DNA from: Dermacoccus nishinomiyaensis
Lineage (GTDB): Bacteria; Actinomycetota; Actinomycetes; Actinomycetales; Dermatophilaceae
NCBI RefSeq assembly: GCF_900447535.1
Contig: NZ_UFXX01000001.1
Span: forward strand, 1,178,001-1,242,000
DNA: 64,000 nucleotides
Direction of reading: 5' to 3'
Shown: one piece after another, positions 34,886 to 44,653 of the stretch
Numbering within the stretch: position 1 is the first letter of the stretch
How the letters are laid out: every line of letters starts with the position of its first letter
Position numbers and translations under genes: made by a program
The notes under the pieces: generated by a model
The model's input: the letters and a program-made list of their open reading frames with translations, nothing else
The model's database searches: none
Told to the model about the DNA's origin: nothing

Positions 34886-36403
34886 TCAGAAGAAGCGCAG
34901 CAGCAACGACGGCAGGATGCTCGTCGCGACGAGCACGAGCGCCATCAGCGCGATGACGACGCGGTGGCCGCGCGTCGTGACGACCAACGGCGAGGCCGCC
35001 GCGCCTGCGGACGTACCCACGACGGTCGCGCCCGCCCCCTCGACGGAGTCAGCGGCCGGCGCATCGGATGCGTCGCCCGTCGCGTCACCGATCGGCACGA
35101 ACATCGCGACGATCCAGCGCAGGTACACCGCCACGCCGAGCAGCGTGTTGAGCACCGCGAACCCGAGCAGCCACCACGAGTGGTCGACGGCGACGGGTTT
35201 CATCGCGACGACCTTCGCGACGACACCGACGATGCTCGGCGGCAACCCGGCGAGCGCGAGCAGGCCGAGCGCCATCGTCGCCGCACTCAGCGGATGCGAG
35301 CGGAACATGCCGCGCAGCGAGTCGATCTGCACTGCCCGGCCGGACCGCTCGAACGCGGCGAGGACGACGAACACCGCGGCCGTGCCCAGCGTGTAGAGCG
35401 CAAGATACTGTGCGGCTGCATGCGTCGAACCGGCCGAGACGCTCGTGAGCGGCAGCAGCACCCAACCGGCCTGCGCAACCGTCGACCACGCCATGAGACG
35501 CAGCAGATCGACCTGACGCAGCGCCATGACGTTGCCGAGCGTCATCGACAACGCCGCGATGATGCCGAGGGCCGTCTGCGCCGGCGAACCGAGCGCGGAC
35601 GCCGCCGACACGACGACGAGCATCGCGCCGAGCGCGCCCACCTTGGACGTCGTCGCGAGGAACGCCGCGACCCACGTGCCGGACCCCGCGAACGCCTCCG
35701 GCGTCCAAGCGTGGAACGGCGCGAGCGACAGCTTGAAACCCACACCGGCGAGCACGAGCATCATCGCGACGACGGCGAGCGGCTTGCGGGCCGGGTCGGC
35801 GAACGCCGTGATGACGGCGTCACCGCTCATCGCGATGGTGCCCGTCGCAGCAAACCACAACGCACACCCCAGCGCGAGCACGGCGAACGACGCGAGCGCC
35901 GTGACGAGCAACGTCAACGCACCGTGCGCGGCCGCCCGGCCACCACGCAACGCGACGAGGGCGATGCTCGGCAGCGTCGCGAGTTCGAGGAGCACGAGCC
36001 ACGATGCGAGGTCTCGCGCGGCGACGACGCCGACGCATCCGGCCGTCGCGGACAGCACGAGCATGGCGCGCACCGCGGCGCGTTGAGGGGACGTCGGACG
36101 CACCGGCTCGAGCGCCGCGAGCACGACGACGACGAGCGCCGAGACGAGCGCCAACCCCACGAGGCCCGTACCCGGCGCGTCGAGACGCCACCAGCATTGC
36201 CCGCCGGAGCACAACGTCGCCACGTGCCCTCGGCGCCCCGCGACGACGAGGGCACCCAACGCACCGACCAGACCGAGAGCCGCGATGATCCACGGCAACC
36301 GCGCCTTGGCGTGGAAGACCACGTCGACGAGCAGCACGAGAAGCGCCGCGACCATCGGCGCGGCAGCCGGTGCGAGGGCGAGAGCGTCGACGGAGATCTT
36401 CAC
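34886..36403 (-). CDS. nuoN: NADH-quinone oxidoreductase subunit N-like
   Basis: A 505-residue antiporter-like proton channel of complex I. GTG start overlaps the nuoM stop (GTGA), which fixes it. It has many membrane helices, GFKLSLAPFHAWTPEAFAGS, SKVGALGAMLVVVSA (the conserved Lys) and RLMAWSTVAQAGW. A polar insert of about 40 residues (about 435-475) precedes the last helix. Last gene of the cluster; 62 bases separate it from pepN. Confidence 0.9.
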   Translation of the reverse strand: MKISVDALALAPAAAPMVAALLVLLVDVVFHAKARLPWIIAALGLVGALGALVVAGRRGHVATLCSGGQCWWRLDAPGTGLVGLALVSALVVVVLAALEPVRPTSPQRAAVRAMLVLSATAGCVGVVAARDLASWLVLLELATLPSIALVALRGGRAAAHGALTLLVTALASFAVLALGCALWFAATGTIAMSGDAVITAFADPARKPLAVVAMMLVLAGVGFKLSLAPFHAWTPEAFAGSGTWVAAFLATTSKVGALGAMLVVVSAASALGSPAQTALGIIAALSMTLGNVMALRQVDLLRLMAWSTVAQAGWVLLPLTSVSAGSTHAAAQYLALYTLGTAAVFVVLAAFERSGRAVQIDSLRGMFRSHPLSAATMALGLLALAGLPPSIVGVVAKVVAMKPVAVDHSWWLLGFAVLNTLLGVAVYLRWIVAMFVPIGDATGDASDAPAADSVEGAGATVVGTSAGAAASPLVVTTRGHRVVIALMALVLVATSILPSLLLRFF

Positions 36404-38067
36404 TTGACGCCTCCCAGCAGCGTGACGAGCTCGTCGTTCATGAGATGCATGAGGGGGCTCGGGGCGAGACCGAGGGCGATCGTCGCGAGCGTCAGCACGC
36501 CGATCGCGAGCCACTCCGCGCCCGTGACGCGCTGCGTGGCCGCGGCGCCGTCGGCCGGCGACGCGACGGCTGCCACGCCATCCGACGCGTCGGCGACGAC
36601 CGTCGCGTCGAACGAACTCGCACCGGCCGGTTCCGCGCCGAGCTCGGTCGTCCTCGCGCCAGGCTGTGCCGCCGCGTCAGACGCAGCGTTCGCAGTCGCT
36701 CGACGGGCGTCATCGACAGCCGCGCGACGAGCGTCGTCCTCGAGGTCGCCGGCCCAGACGGCGCGCAATACGCGTGCGCCGTAGACTGCGGCGAGCACGG
36801 CGCCGAGGGCGGCGAGTGCCGTCAGCACGTGGAACAGGGTGTTGGGTCGTGACGGCGCATCCCACGCCGCGAAGAGTGCGAGGATTTCGCCCCAGAAACC
36901 GGCGAGCCCCGGCAGCCCGAACGCAGCGGCGACCCCGACGACCAGGGCGAACCCGAGTCGCGGATCGGTGTCACGCAATCCGAGCGCGGGCGCGTCGACG
37001 TCGACCGGCCCACGGCGCGCCTTCAGCGCACCGACGATCGCGAACAGCAGCGCCGAGATGACACCGTGCGCGATGTTGCCGTAGAGCGCGGCGCCGAAAC
37101 CGATGACCTGCCCGGCCGCGAGCGCCAGCATGACGAAACCCATGTGGGCGATCGACGACCACGCGACGAGGCGTTTGAGGTCGTGTTCGACGAGACAGAC
37201 GAGGCCACCGACGATGATGCCGGCGACCGCCAGGATCGCGACGATCGGCGCGATGCGGCGCCATGCGTCCGGCATCGGCAGCGCGACGAGACGGACGAAA
37301 CCGTACGTGCCCAGCTTGAGCAGCACGGCGGCGAGCATCATCGAACCGGCAGTCGGTGCCGCCGTGTGAGCGCGCGGCAGCCACGCGTGCACGCCGAGCA
37401 GCGGCACCTTGACGGCGAGGCCGACGCTGATGAGCGTCGCGGCGATGAGCGTCGTCGTGAATGGCAGACGGTGTGCGGCCGTCGTGAGGTGGTCGAGGTC
37501 GCTCGTGCCGGTCGCGGCGACGAGCACGAGCAGCCCCGCGAGCATGAGCATGGAGCCACCGACGGTGTAGAGCGCGAACATCCACCCGGCGCGACGACGC
37601 TCGGCGGGCGCAGCGTCACCGAAGCGGTCGATGAGCACCCACATCGGCACGAGGGCGACCTCGAAGGCGATGAAGAAGCCGATGACGTCGCGCACCGTGA
37701 ACGCGGCGACGGCCGCGCCGAGCACGACGAGCAGGCTGCCGTAGAACAGCCCCGGCGTGCCCTTCGGACGCTGACGGGACGACACGGCGACGGCGAGCAG
37801 CGTCACCGCTGCGGCGAGCACGACGAGGGGCGCGCTGATGCCGTCGATCGTCAGGTGCAGGCGCAGCCCGATCTGCGGCACCCACGGCCGGTCGACGACG
37901 GCGTCCCCCATCGCCGCGGCGAGGCCGGCGCCGAGCGACGCAGCCGCGGTCAGGAGGGCGATGCACCAGGCGGCGGTGTGCGACAGCGGACGTCCGAGAC
38001 GGTCGGCCGCCATGAGAGCGGCGCCGAGACCGAGCGGCAGGGCGCTGGCGAGGAGCAGGGCGATCAC
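36400..38067 (-). CDS. nuoM: NADH-quinone oxidoreductase subunit M-like
   Basis: A 555-residue proton-pumping subunit. GTG start overlaps the nuoL stop; a neighbouring GTG one codon earlier is equally possible. Landmarks: FIAFEVALVPMWVLIDRFG (the Glu on helix 5), AVKVPLLGVHAWLPRAHTAA, PTAGSMMLAAVLLKLGTYGF and LVAWSSIAHMGFVMLALA. A low-complexity insert of about 85 residues (Asp/Ala-rich) separates the last helices. Confidence 0.92.
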   Translation of the reverse strand: MIALLLASALPLGLGAALMAADRLGRPLSHTAAWCIALLTAAASLGAGLAAAMGDAVVDRPWVPQIGLRLHLTIDGISAPLVVLAAAVTLLAVAVSSRQRPKGTPGLFYGSLLVVLGAAVAAFTVRDVIGFFIAFEVALVPMWVLIDRFGDAAPAERRRAGWMFALYTVGGSMLMLAGLLVLVAATGTSDLDHLTTAAHRLPFTTTLIAATLISVGLAVKVPLLGVHAWLPRAHTAAPTAGSMMLAAVLLKLGTYGFVRLVALPMPDAWRRIAPIVAILAVAGIIVGGLVCLVEHDLKRLVAWSSIAHMGFVMLALAAGQVIGFGAALYGNIAHGVISALLFAIVGALKARRGPVDVDAPALGLRDTDPRLGFALVVGVAAAFGLPGLAGFWGEILALFAAWDAPSRPNTLFHVLTALAALGAVLAAVYGARVLRAVWAGDLEDDARRAAVDDARRATANAASDAAAQPGARTTELGAEPAGASSFDATVVADASDGVAAVASPADGAAATQRVTGAEWLAIGVLTLATIALGLAPSPLMHLMNDELVTLLGGVK

Positions 38068-40040
38068 CACAACGTCACCCCCACGACCGAGGCGACGACG
38101 ACGCCGACGATGACCCACGACAGGCCCGTCGAGGGGCGGCGCGTGTGCGGTGCGTCGGCGAGGTCGCCGAGGCGCGCCATGCCGGCAGGCAGCGTGTCGT
38201 GCGCTGCGGCGAGACGAAGATCGGTGCCGTGGACGACATGGGCGAACCACACGATCGGCCGCGCCAGCGCGAGGTAGGCACGGTCGAGGCCGAACCCGCG
38301 CGTGGCGAGCAGCGTCATGCGACGCGGCAGGCGCCGGGAGGCGTCACCGTAGAGCTGACGCAGCGACATGATGCGCACGACGAGCACCGACGCGAGCACG
38401 AGCAGCACGGTGGCCCCCATCATCGGCAGGTTGAGATGCCGGGTGTCGATGTCGATGAGCGGCGTCAGCGCGAGGGCTCCACCGAAGATGCCGCCGAGGG
38501 CGAGCACCCACATCATGAACCGCACCATGACGCCGGGGCGCGGCAGCACCTCGTCCTCGTCGTACTCCTCGACGGCGGCGATCTCCTCGCCGTGCTCGTC
38601 GACCTCGGGCGAGGTGCGCAGTAGTTCGACGATGTCGACGTCGCGAACGACGTGCGAGTCGTTGAGGACCTGACGTTCACCGCGGCGCTCCAGCGTCGTG
38701 CGGTGCTGCAGGATGAGCCAGGCACGCATCGAATACGCGGCAGTCGCGGCGACGATGAGGAACAGCATGATGAACCCGATGAGCCCTTCGACGTGTCCGT
38801 CCGCCTGCGAGCGCGCTGCGTCGTTGATCATCGCATCCTTCGAGACGAACGCGATCGTCGGCGGCAGCCCCGCCATGGTGAACAGGCCGAGGGTCGCCGG
38901 AACGAACGTGCGCGGCAGGCGACGCAGCGACCCCGACATGCGACTCGCGAGCGTGCTGCCGATGACGACGGACAGCCAGCCGAGCAGCAAGAACAGCATC
39001 GACTTGAAGAAGGCGTGGCCGACGAGGTGGAGCAGCGCGGCGTCGGCCGAGTCACCCGGCGGGACGGCGCCGACGGCCAGCAGCATGAGCCCGACCTGGC
39101 TGACGGTCGACCACGCGAGCAACCGCTTGAGGTCGAACTGGCAGAACGCGGCCAGCGCCGCGAGCAGCGACGTGACACCGGTGACGAGGACGAGCGTCAG
39201 GCGGGCTGTCGGTTCGAGCGCGAGCAGCGGCTCGAACTGGGCGAGCACGACGGTGCCGGCGGCGACCATCGTCGCGGCGTGGATGAGCGCGGAGGCGGGC
39301 GTCGGGCCCTCCATCGCATCAGGCAGCCAGTCACTGAACGGCAGCTGCGCCGACTTGCCGAGCACGCCGCAGACGAGGCCGAGCAGGACGGCGAGTCGCA
39401 GAGGGCCGTCGATGTGCGTCCACGTGCTGAGGATGTCGCTGAAACGCGTCGTGTGCGCGACCATCGCGAGCGCCGCGAGGCCGACGATGAACGGCGCGTC
39501 TGCGAGGCGGGTGACGACGAAGGCCTTGAACGCTGCGCGGCGGGCCGCAGCACGCTCGCTCTCGTGACCGATGAGCAGGTACGAGCACCAGCCCATGACC
39601 TCCCAGCCCATCAGCGTGAGCAGCACGTCGTTCGACAGCACGACGAGCACCATCGCTCCAGTGAACAGCGCGACGCTGGAGGCGAACACGCGATAGCGCG
39701 GATCGGAGTACAGGTACCAGCGCGCGAAGAGCTGCACCGTCAGTGACACGAGAAGCACGACGGCGACGATGAGCGCGCTCGTCGCGTCGTCGCGCAACTG
39801 CAGCGGCACCCGCAGCGTGGGCCCGAGCGGCAGCGCGTCGAGCGTCGTGACGTCCTGCGCCACCCCCGAACCGAGATGACGCAGGACCAGCCAGACGGAC
39901 GCGCCGAGCGCCGCGGCCGTCGTCACGGAGGCGAGGACGAAGGCGACGACGTTGCGGCGTCCGAGGACGAACGCCAGCAGCGCGCCGATGAGCGGCAGCG
40001 CGAGAGCCGCCTGCGCGAGGTGAGACGTCACGCTCGTCAC
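38064..40040 (-). CDS. nuoL: NADH-quinone oxidoreductase subunit L-like
   Basis: A 658-residue distal pump subunit. ATG overlaps the nuoK stop. Landmarks: LTLMGWEVMGWCSYLLIGH, KSAQLPFSDWLPDAMEGPTP, SALIHAATMVAAG and FKSMLFLLLG. An acidic loop (about 475-500, EEIAAVEEYDEDEV) interrupts the C-terminal third. The long lateral helix region expected in NuoL is altered by this charged insert. Confidence 0.92.
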   Translation of the reverse strand: MTSVTSHLAQAALALPLIGALLAFVLGRRNVVAFVLASVTTAAALGASVWLVLRHLGSGVAQDVTTLDALPLGPTLRVPLQLRDDATSALIVAVVLLVSLTVQLFARWYLYSDPRYRVFASSVALFTGAMVLVVLSNDVLLTLMGWEVMGWCSYLLIGHESERAAARRAAFKAFVVTRLADAPFIVGLAALAMVAHTTRFSDILSTWTHIDGPLRLAVLLGLVCGVLGKSAQLPFSDWLPDAMEGPTPASALIHAATMVAAGTVVLAQFEPLLALEPTARLTLVLVTGVTSLLAALAAFCQFDLKRLLAWSTVSQVGLMLLAVGAVPPGDSADAALLHLVGHAFFKSMLFLLLGWLSVVIGSTLASRMSGSLRRLPRTFVPATLGLFTMAGLPPTIAFVSKDAMINDAARSQADGHVEGLIGFIMLFLIVAATAAYSMRAWLILQHRTTLERRGERQVLNDSHVVRDVDIVELLRTSPEVDEHGEEIAAVEEYDEDEVLPRPGVMVRFMMWVLALGGIFGGALALTPLIDIDTRHLNLPMMGATVLLVLASVLVVRIMSLRQLYGDASRRLPRRMTLLATRGFGLDRAYLALARPIVWFAHVVHGTDLRLAAAHDTLPAGMARLGDLADAPHTRRPSTGLSWVIVGVVVASVVGVTLW

Positions 40041-40483
40041 GAAGTCACCTCCGGCGAGGATGATGAGGATGCCGGCGACGTGGTCGACGTCGCGGCCGGC
40101 GAAGCTGCGGTGGCCGTCGCGCTCGCCTCGCGAGCGCCGCTGTTCTCGCCCGTGACCTCACGCGTGTCGGCGCGTACCTCGTCGGCGTCGAGTCCTTCGC
40201 CGAGGTCGATGTGACCGCGCGCGCGGAACGCATACAGGATGATGCCGAGCGCGAGCGTCACCTCGGCGGCGGCGAGGGTGATGACGAACAGGGACATGAT
40301 CTGGGCGGAGCCGCCCGGATCGGGCAGGATCGCGCTCGTCGTGACGAGCACGAGGTTCGCGGCCGCGAGCACGAGTTCGACACCGATGAGCATGAGCACG
40401 GCGTTGCGGCGCGCGAGGATGGCGTAGACACCGGCGCCGGCGAGGATCGAGGCGAGGCCGAACGGCAGCACGAGGTGGATCAT
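40037..40483 (-). CDS. nuoK: NADH-quinone oxidoreductase subunit K-like
   Basis: A 148-residue three-helix subunit whose core (1-100: MIHLVLPFGLASILAGAGVY, NAVLMLIGVELVLAAANLVL, EVTLALGIILYAFRARG) keeps the conserved Glu residues. The usual length is about 100; here a Ser/Thr/Ala-rich tail of about 45 residues follows. Coupled to nuoJ and nuoL by ATGA overlaps. Confidence 0.92.
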   Translation of the reverse strand: MIHLVLPFGLASILAGAGVYAILARRNAVLMLIGVELVLAAANLVLVTTSAILPDPGGSAQIMSLFVITLAAAEVTLALGIILYAFRARGHIDLGEGLDADEVRADTREVTGENSGAREASATATAASPAATSTTSPASSSSSPEVTS

Positions 40484-40992
40484 CGACCGCCTCCCGAGCG
40501 TCGCGAACCGATCATCGCGAGGGCCCCGACGAGGGCGGCGAGCAGGACGAGCGAGACGACCTCGAACGGCCACGCGAACCGGCCGAACAGGTTCTGCGCG
40601 AGGTCGGTCGTCGTGCCCGAGTCGATGCGCGCGCGGCGTGTGCCGAACGCCGAGACGAACGCCGAGAACAGCAGACCGCCCGTCGCCGCGGCGATGACGA
40701 GGGCGGCCATCCGCGTCATGATGGGCGCGTCGTGGTCGCCGCTGCGCCCGATCGGCGCGCGCGTCAGCATGACGGCGAACAGGACGAGGACGACGACCGC
40801 GCCGACGTAGACGAGCAACTGCACGAGCGCGACGAGTTCGGCGCCGAGGACGAGGTAGCAGCCCGACAGCGTCGCGAGGCACACCGTCAGCCACAGTGCC
40901 GCGTGGACGATCTGCCGCGTCGTCACCGCACAGATCGCGGACGCGGCGCTGATGAGGCCGAGGCAGGCGAACAGGGCGTCATGGACGGTCAT
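40480..40992 (-). CDS. nuoJ: NADH-quinone oxidoreductase subunit J-like
   Basis: A 170-residue membrane subunit beginning MTVHDALFACLGLISAASAI, with the pi-bulge region QLLVYVGAVVVLVLFAVMLT. A GGGGGGAGCG site precedes the ATG. A 94-base gap to nuoI is the only break in the coupled series, but no terminator is obvious in it. Confidence 0.9.
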   Translation of the reverse strand: MTVHDALFACLGLISAASAICAVTTRQIVHAALWLTVCLATLSGCYLVLGAELVALVQLLVYVGAVVVLVLFAVMLTRAPIGRSGDHDAPIMTRMAALVIAAATGGLLFSAFVSAFGTRRARIDSGTTTDLAQNLFGRFAWPFEVVSLVLLAALVGALAMIGSRRSGGGR

Positions 40993-41086
40993 GGTCGCTC
41001 CCCCCTGGTCCTGGCTGTCCGGCTGCTGATGGGCGTGTCGGCTTCGGTGTGGCGGGCGGTGGCCCGCGTCGTCGTGGTGCTCGCGT

Positions 41087-41722
41087 TCACTGCGTCGGCC
41101 GACGTCGTTGCACGCGTGCGGGTTTGCTCGCCGCAGCCACCTCGGCGGCCCCGGGTGCGCCGTCGTCGAGATCGGGCGGCGCGGGGACGGTGCGCATCCA
41201 CGCGCCGAGCTCGTCCTTCTCCTGCAGCAGGTCGCGGATGTCGTTCGTCGCGTACTCGAACTCGGGGCTCCAGAACAGCGCGTCGAACGGGCAGACCTCG
41301 ATGCAGATGCCGCAGTACATGCACAAGGAGAAGTCGATCGCGAACCGGTCGACGACGTTGCGCTGACGATCGCGCCCACCGGGCGCCTCGCTCGGCACCG
41401 TCTCCTTGTGCGAGTCGATGTAGAGGCACCAGTCGGGGCACTCGCGCGCACACAGCATGCAGGCGGTGCAGTTCTCCTCGAGCAGCGCGATGACGCCGCG
41501 GCTGCGAGGCGGCAGGTCGGGCTTGACGTCCGGGTACTGCTGCACGGACGTCTTCTTCGTCATCGTGCGCGCAGTCGTGCGCATCCCGGCGAGCAGGCCG
41601 CGGATCGGACCCGCCTCACGCCCGGAGGAGGGCAGCGGGTGGACGTGGCGACCGAGATCGCGCGGGGCGTCGGGAGTCGCGTCGCCCGAGGTGGACGCGT
41701 CGTTCTCGTGAGGCTGAGTCAT
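41087..41722 (-). CDS. nuoI: NADH-quinone oxidoreductase subunit I-like ferredoxin
   Basis: A 211-residue protein with two 4Fe-4S sites: Cys85, 88, 91, 95 ([12 protein letters not shown]) and Cys134, 137, 140, 144 ([12 protein letters not shown]). It passes electrons from the front of complex I to NuoB. N-terminal and C-terminal extensions of 40-60 residues are polar and probably disordered. ATG overlaps the nuoH stop. Confidence 0.93.
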   Translation of the reverse strand: MTQPHENDASTSGDATPDAPRDLGRHVHPLPSSGREAGPIRGLLAGMRTTARTMTKKTSVQQYPDVKPDLPPRSRGVIALLEENCTACMLCARECPDWCLYIDSHKETVPSEAPGGRDRQRNVVDRFAIDFSLCMYCGICIEVCPFDALFWSPEFEYATNDIRDLLQEKDELGAWMRTVPAPPDLDDGAPGAAEVAAASKPARVQRRRPTQ

Positions 41723-42675
41723 GCGGTGTAGATCACTCCTGCCGCGGTGAGAGCGAGTTGGACGAGTGCGAGCGGGACGAGCACGAACCAGGCGAAACGC
41801 TGCAGCTGGTCCTCACGCAGCCGCGGCCAGCTCATGCGCATCCACAAGATGACGAAGGCGACGACGGCCGTCTTGAGCAGCATCCACACGAACCCGAGCG
41901 CGCCCTCGAACGGGCCGTTCCACCCGCCGAGGTATAGCGCGGCGAACAGTGCCGACATCACGACGATGCCTGCGTACTCGCTCAGCAGGAACAGCGCGAA
42001 ACGCAGGCCGGTGTACTCCGTCATCACGCCCATGACGACCTCTGAGTCGGCGACGGGCATGTCGAACGGCGGGCGTTGCAGCTCGGCCGTCATCGCGACG
42101 AGCAGGACGAACGCGCCCGGCAGCTGCCACAGCAACCAGATCGGGTGCCACTCGTGGACGATGCCGGAGATGCTGAGCGAACCCGCAGCCATCGCGAACG
42201 ACGCGCACGCGAGGATGAGCGGCACCTCGTAGCTGACGAGCTGCGCGGCCGACCGGAACGCGCCGAGCGTCGCGTACTTGTTGCCCGAACCGAACCCTGC
42301 CATGAGCGTCGCGACCGTGCCGATGCCGGAGACGGCGAGTACGTAGACGAGCGACGCGGGCAGGTCACCGGCGACGAGGCTCGGCGTGAACGGGATGGCC
42401 GCGAGCGCCAGCAGATAGCTGAACATCGACACCGCCGGCGCGAGCTTGAACACGCCCCGGTCAGCGGCGCGGGGCGTCACGTCCTCCTTCTGCGCGAACT
42501 TGACGCCGTCGGCGACGAGCTGCGCCCACCCGTGAAAACCGCCGGCCTCCATCGGGCCGAGGCGCCCCTGCATGTGCGCCATCACCTTGTGCTCGACCTG
42601 GCCGAGCACGAGCGGCAGCACCATGAAACAGGCGAGCACGGCCACGCTGCGCAACGTGACGTCGAGAACGCTCAT
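41719..42675 (-). CDS. nuoH: NADH-quinone oxidoreductase subunit H-like
   Basis: A 318-residue membrane subunit forming part of the quinone chamber. Landmarks: [78 protein letters not shown] and [22 protein letters not shown] overlaps the nuoC stop directly, leaving no room for nuoD, which normally stands between C and H. Confidence 0.93.
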   Translation of the reverse strand: MSVLDVTLRSVAVLACFMVLPLVLGQVEHKVMAHMQGRLGPMEAGGFHGWAQLVADGVKFAQKEDVTPRAADRGVFKLAPAVSMFSYLLALAAIPFTPSLVAGDLPASLVYVLAVSGIGTVATLMAGFGSGNKYATLGAFRSAAQLVSYEVPLILACASFAMAAGSLSISGIVHEWHPIWLLWQLPGAFVLLVAMTAELQRPPFDMPVADSEVVMGVMTEYTGLRFALFLLSEYAGIVVMSALFAALYLGGWNGPFEGALGFVWMLLKTAVVAFVILWMRMSWPRLREDQLQRFAWFVLVPLALVQLALTAAGVIYTA

Positions 42676-43241
42676 CGCGGCCCCCACGTGTCGTCGGGGA
42701 CGCCCGGCGCCATGACCTTGCGGCGCTTCGCCGCTCCCGCGCGAGGGCTCTCACCCTTGGACTCGCCGGGGTCCTTGATGCCCGGCCACTCCTTGCTCGC
42801 GCGCGCCGTGAGGACGAACGACTTTCGCAGCGGCGTGCCGATGAACGTCTCGGGCAGCAGCAGCTTGCGCAGACCGGCGCCCGTGCCGTCGTCGAACCCG
42901 TCGAAGACGATGCCGAACATCTCGAACGTCTCACGTTCGTGCCATGCCGCGCCGCGCCACAGGCCGGTGAGGCTCGGCGCGTGCGCCGGGTCGTCACCCG
43001 AGGCGAGCGGCACCCGTGCGCGCGTCATGACACTCGCGCGCACGCCGGGGACGTCGCCGTCACCGATCTCATAGAGGTGGCTGACGAGGTCGAAACCGGC
43101 CGGCTTGTCGGGCAGATCGCGATCGGTCTCGTCGACGGCGGTTACGAAGTCGAAGAACGTGTAGCCGTCGGCGCGGTGCGCTTCATGCGTGGCGATCCAC
43201 TCGTCGAGCGCGACGTCGACGCGGCGCGGTTCGCGGCTCAT
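42672..43241 (-). CDS. nuoC: NADH-quinone oxidoreductase subunit C-like
   Basis: A 189-residue protein with the NuoC motif [17 protein letters not shown] (about 100-116) and [16 protein letters not shown]. The N-terminal half is reduced. A basic Pro/Gly extension (about 146-189: [23 protein letters not shown]) follows, not present in canonical NuoC. It is stand-alone, not a C-D fusion. ATG overlaps the nuoB stop. Confidence 0.87.
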   Translation of the reverse strand: MSREPRRVDVALDEWIATHEAHRADGYTFFDFVTAVDETDRDLPDKPAGFDLVSHLYEIGDGDVPGVRASVMTRARVPLASGDDPAHAPSLTGLWRGAAWHERETFEMFGIVFDGFDDGTGAGLRKLLLPETFIGTPLRKSFVLTARASKEWPGIKDPGESKGESPRAGAAKRRKVMAPGVPDDTWGPR

Positions 43242-43987
43242 GCGTCATCACCGGTCGTGGGGGTGTCGGGTGTCGGGGCGTCGGCCTTGGTGGCGCCCGT
43301 CGTCTTCTTCGAGGGGACGTCGTGCCCCGGCTTCGTCACGAGCGGACGCTGGACGGACGCGGCGCTGCGGCGCTTGGTGGAGAACGGGTTGAGGCGCGAC
43401 ATGATGCTCTCGCCGGTCAGCTTCTCCTGCGCGATCTGGTTCTGCAGCGTGACGATGCCCTGCAGCAGCGCTTCGGGGCGCGGCGGGCAACCTGGCACGT
43501 AGACGTCGACGGGCACGAGCTGGTCGACGCCTTTCGTCACGGAGTAAGAATCCCAGTACGGCCCACCGGAGTTCGAACACGCGCCGAAGCTGATGACGTA
43601 CTTCGGCTCGGGCATCTGGTCGTAGAGGCGACGGACGGCGGGCGCCATCTTGTCGGTGACGGTGCCGGAGACGACCATGAGGTCGGCCTGACGTGGGCCC
43701 GGCGCGAAGGGGATGACGCCGAGGCGGATGAAGTCGTGGCGCGACATCGAGCCGGCGATGAATTCGATGGCGCAGCAGGCGAGGCCGAAGTTGAACACCC
43801 ACAGTGAGTAGCGGCGCCCCCAGTTGAGGACGAGCCGCATCGGCTTCGGTGCATGCTCCTGCGCCATGCCGACGTGGGGACGCACCGTCGGCATCGGCAG
43901 GTCGACGGCGGGCGCTGCGGTGGCTTCGATCGGCCCTGCCGTGGGGGAGGTCGCGTCGGCGGCGGGCGTGCGGGAATCGTCGGTCAT
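43238..43987 (-). CDS. nuoB: NADH-quinone oxidoreductase subunit B-like
   Basis: A 249-residue protein carrying the N2 4Fe-4S ligands Cys71, Cys72 (GLACCAIEF), Cys137 (GACSNSGG) and Cys167 ([11 protein letters not shown]). Polar tails are present at both ends (1-45 and about 200-249). In complete complex I N2 sits next to NuoD, so its presence without nuoD is notable. 12 bases after nuoA. Confidence 0.93.
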   Translation of the reverse strand: MTDDSRTPAADATSPTAGPIEATAAPAVDLPMPTVRPHVGMAQEHAPKPMRLVLNWGRRYSLWVFNFGLACCAIEFIAGSMSRHDFIRLGVIPFAPGPRQADLMVVSGTVTDKMAPAVRRLYDQMPEPKYVISFGACSNSGGPYWDSYSVTKGVDQLVPVDVYVPGCPPRPEALLQGIVTLQNQIAQEKLTGESIMSRLNPFSTKRRSAASVQRPLVTKPGHDVPSKKTTGATKADAPTPDTPTTGDDA

Positions 43988-43999
43988 CGTCGGGTCACC

Positions 44000-44371
44000 T
44001 CACAGCCAGGCCAGCAGGCCCCGGCGCGCGGCATGCGCGAGGCCGACGAGCAGGACGAGGATGAAGATGCCCATCTCGAACAGTGAAGCGACGCCGAGAC
44101 CGCTCGTGCGCAGGACGAGCGCCCACGGGAACAGGTAGACGGCGTCGACGGCGAACACCACGTAGAGAAACGCGAACGCGACGTACCGGAAACCGGACTG
44201 CTGCCAGTTGCCGGCGATGGGGTCGACGCCCGACTCGTACGTCGTCAGCTTCGTCGGGCTGGGCACGCGCGGTGCGAGGACACGACGGACCACCATGGCA
44301 GCGACGAAGAGCGCGACGCCCCCGAGGGTGACGCCGAGCACGACGAGGTAGCCCAGCAGACCGGAATTCAC
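44000..44371 (-). CDS. nuoA: NADH-quinone oxidoreductase subunit A-like
   Basis: A 123-residue three-helix subunit starting MNSGLLGYLVVLGVTLGGVA with the conserved loop KLTTYESGVDPIAGNWQQSG and helix FAFLYVVFAVDAVYLFPWAL. First gene of the nuo cluster. The 282-base divergent region to recC must hold its promoter; I see no convincing -35/-10 pair. Confidence 0.92.
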   Translation of the reverse strand: MNSGLLGYLVVLGVTLGGVALFVAAMVVRRVLAPRVPSPTKLTTYESGVDPIAGNWQQSGFRYVAFAFLYVVFAVDAVYLFPWALVLRTSGLGVASLFEMGIFILVLLVGLAHAARRGLLAWL

Positions 44372-44653
44372 CGGCCCAGCCTATCGGGGCGCGCCACCTG
44401 CGCCCGCGAGGCTGGCGCGTGTGTCTCGCCTGTGGGCGTTCTGCGGTGACGCCGGGCATCGTGCGGCTGCCCTCTCACAGATGGAGTGGGGAGCCTGTCT
44501 GCCCCTGCTACCGACGGGGGTTCGTCGAGGCTGAAGGCCCACACCCGCAGCCGTGGCGTTCATAGGCTCCTGCCGGCAGGTGCGATGTCGCCGATGGGAC
44601 GCAAGAACCCCGGAATCCCGCGGTTGTCGGAGGCAGCGTCTACTGTCTGTGAC

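Noticed and set aside
36401-36403. Longer nuoN start upstream (37 extra codons)
   Set aside because: The extension is Arg/His-rich and lies within nuoM; the GTG overlapping the nuoM stop fits the coupling seen throughout the cluster.
34640-36784. Plus-strand open frame of 714 codons over pepN and nuoN
   Set aside because: Arg/Asp/His-rich antisense reading of nuoN; not protein-like.
42672-42675. A hidden or very short nuoD between nuoC and nuoH
   Set aside because: The nuoC stop overlaps the nuoH start codon, so there is no space, and neither neighbour contains NuoD motifs.
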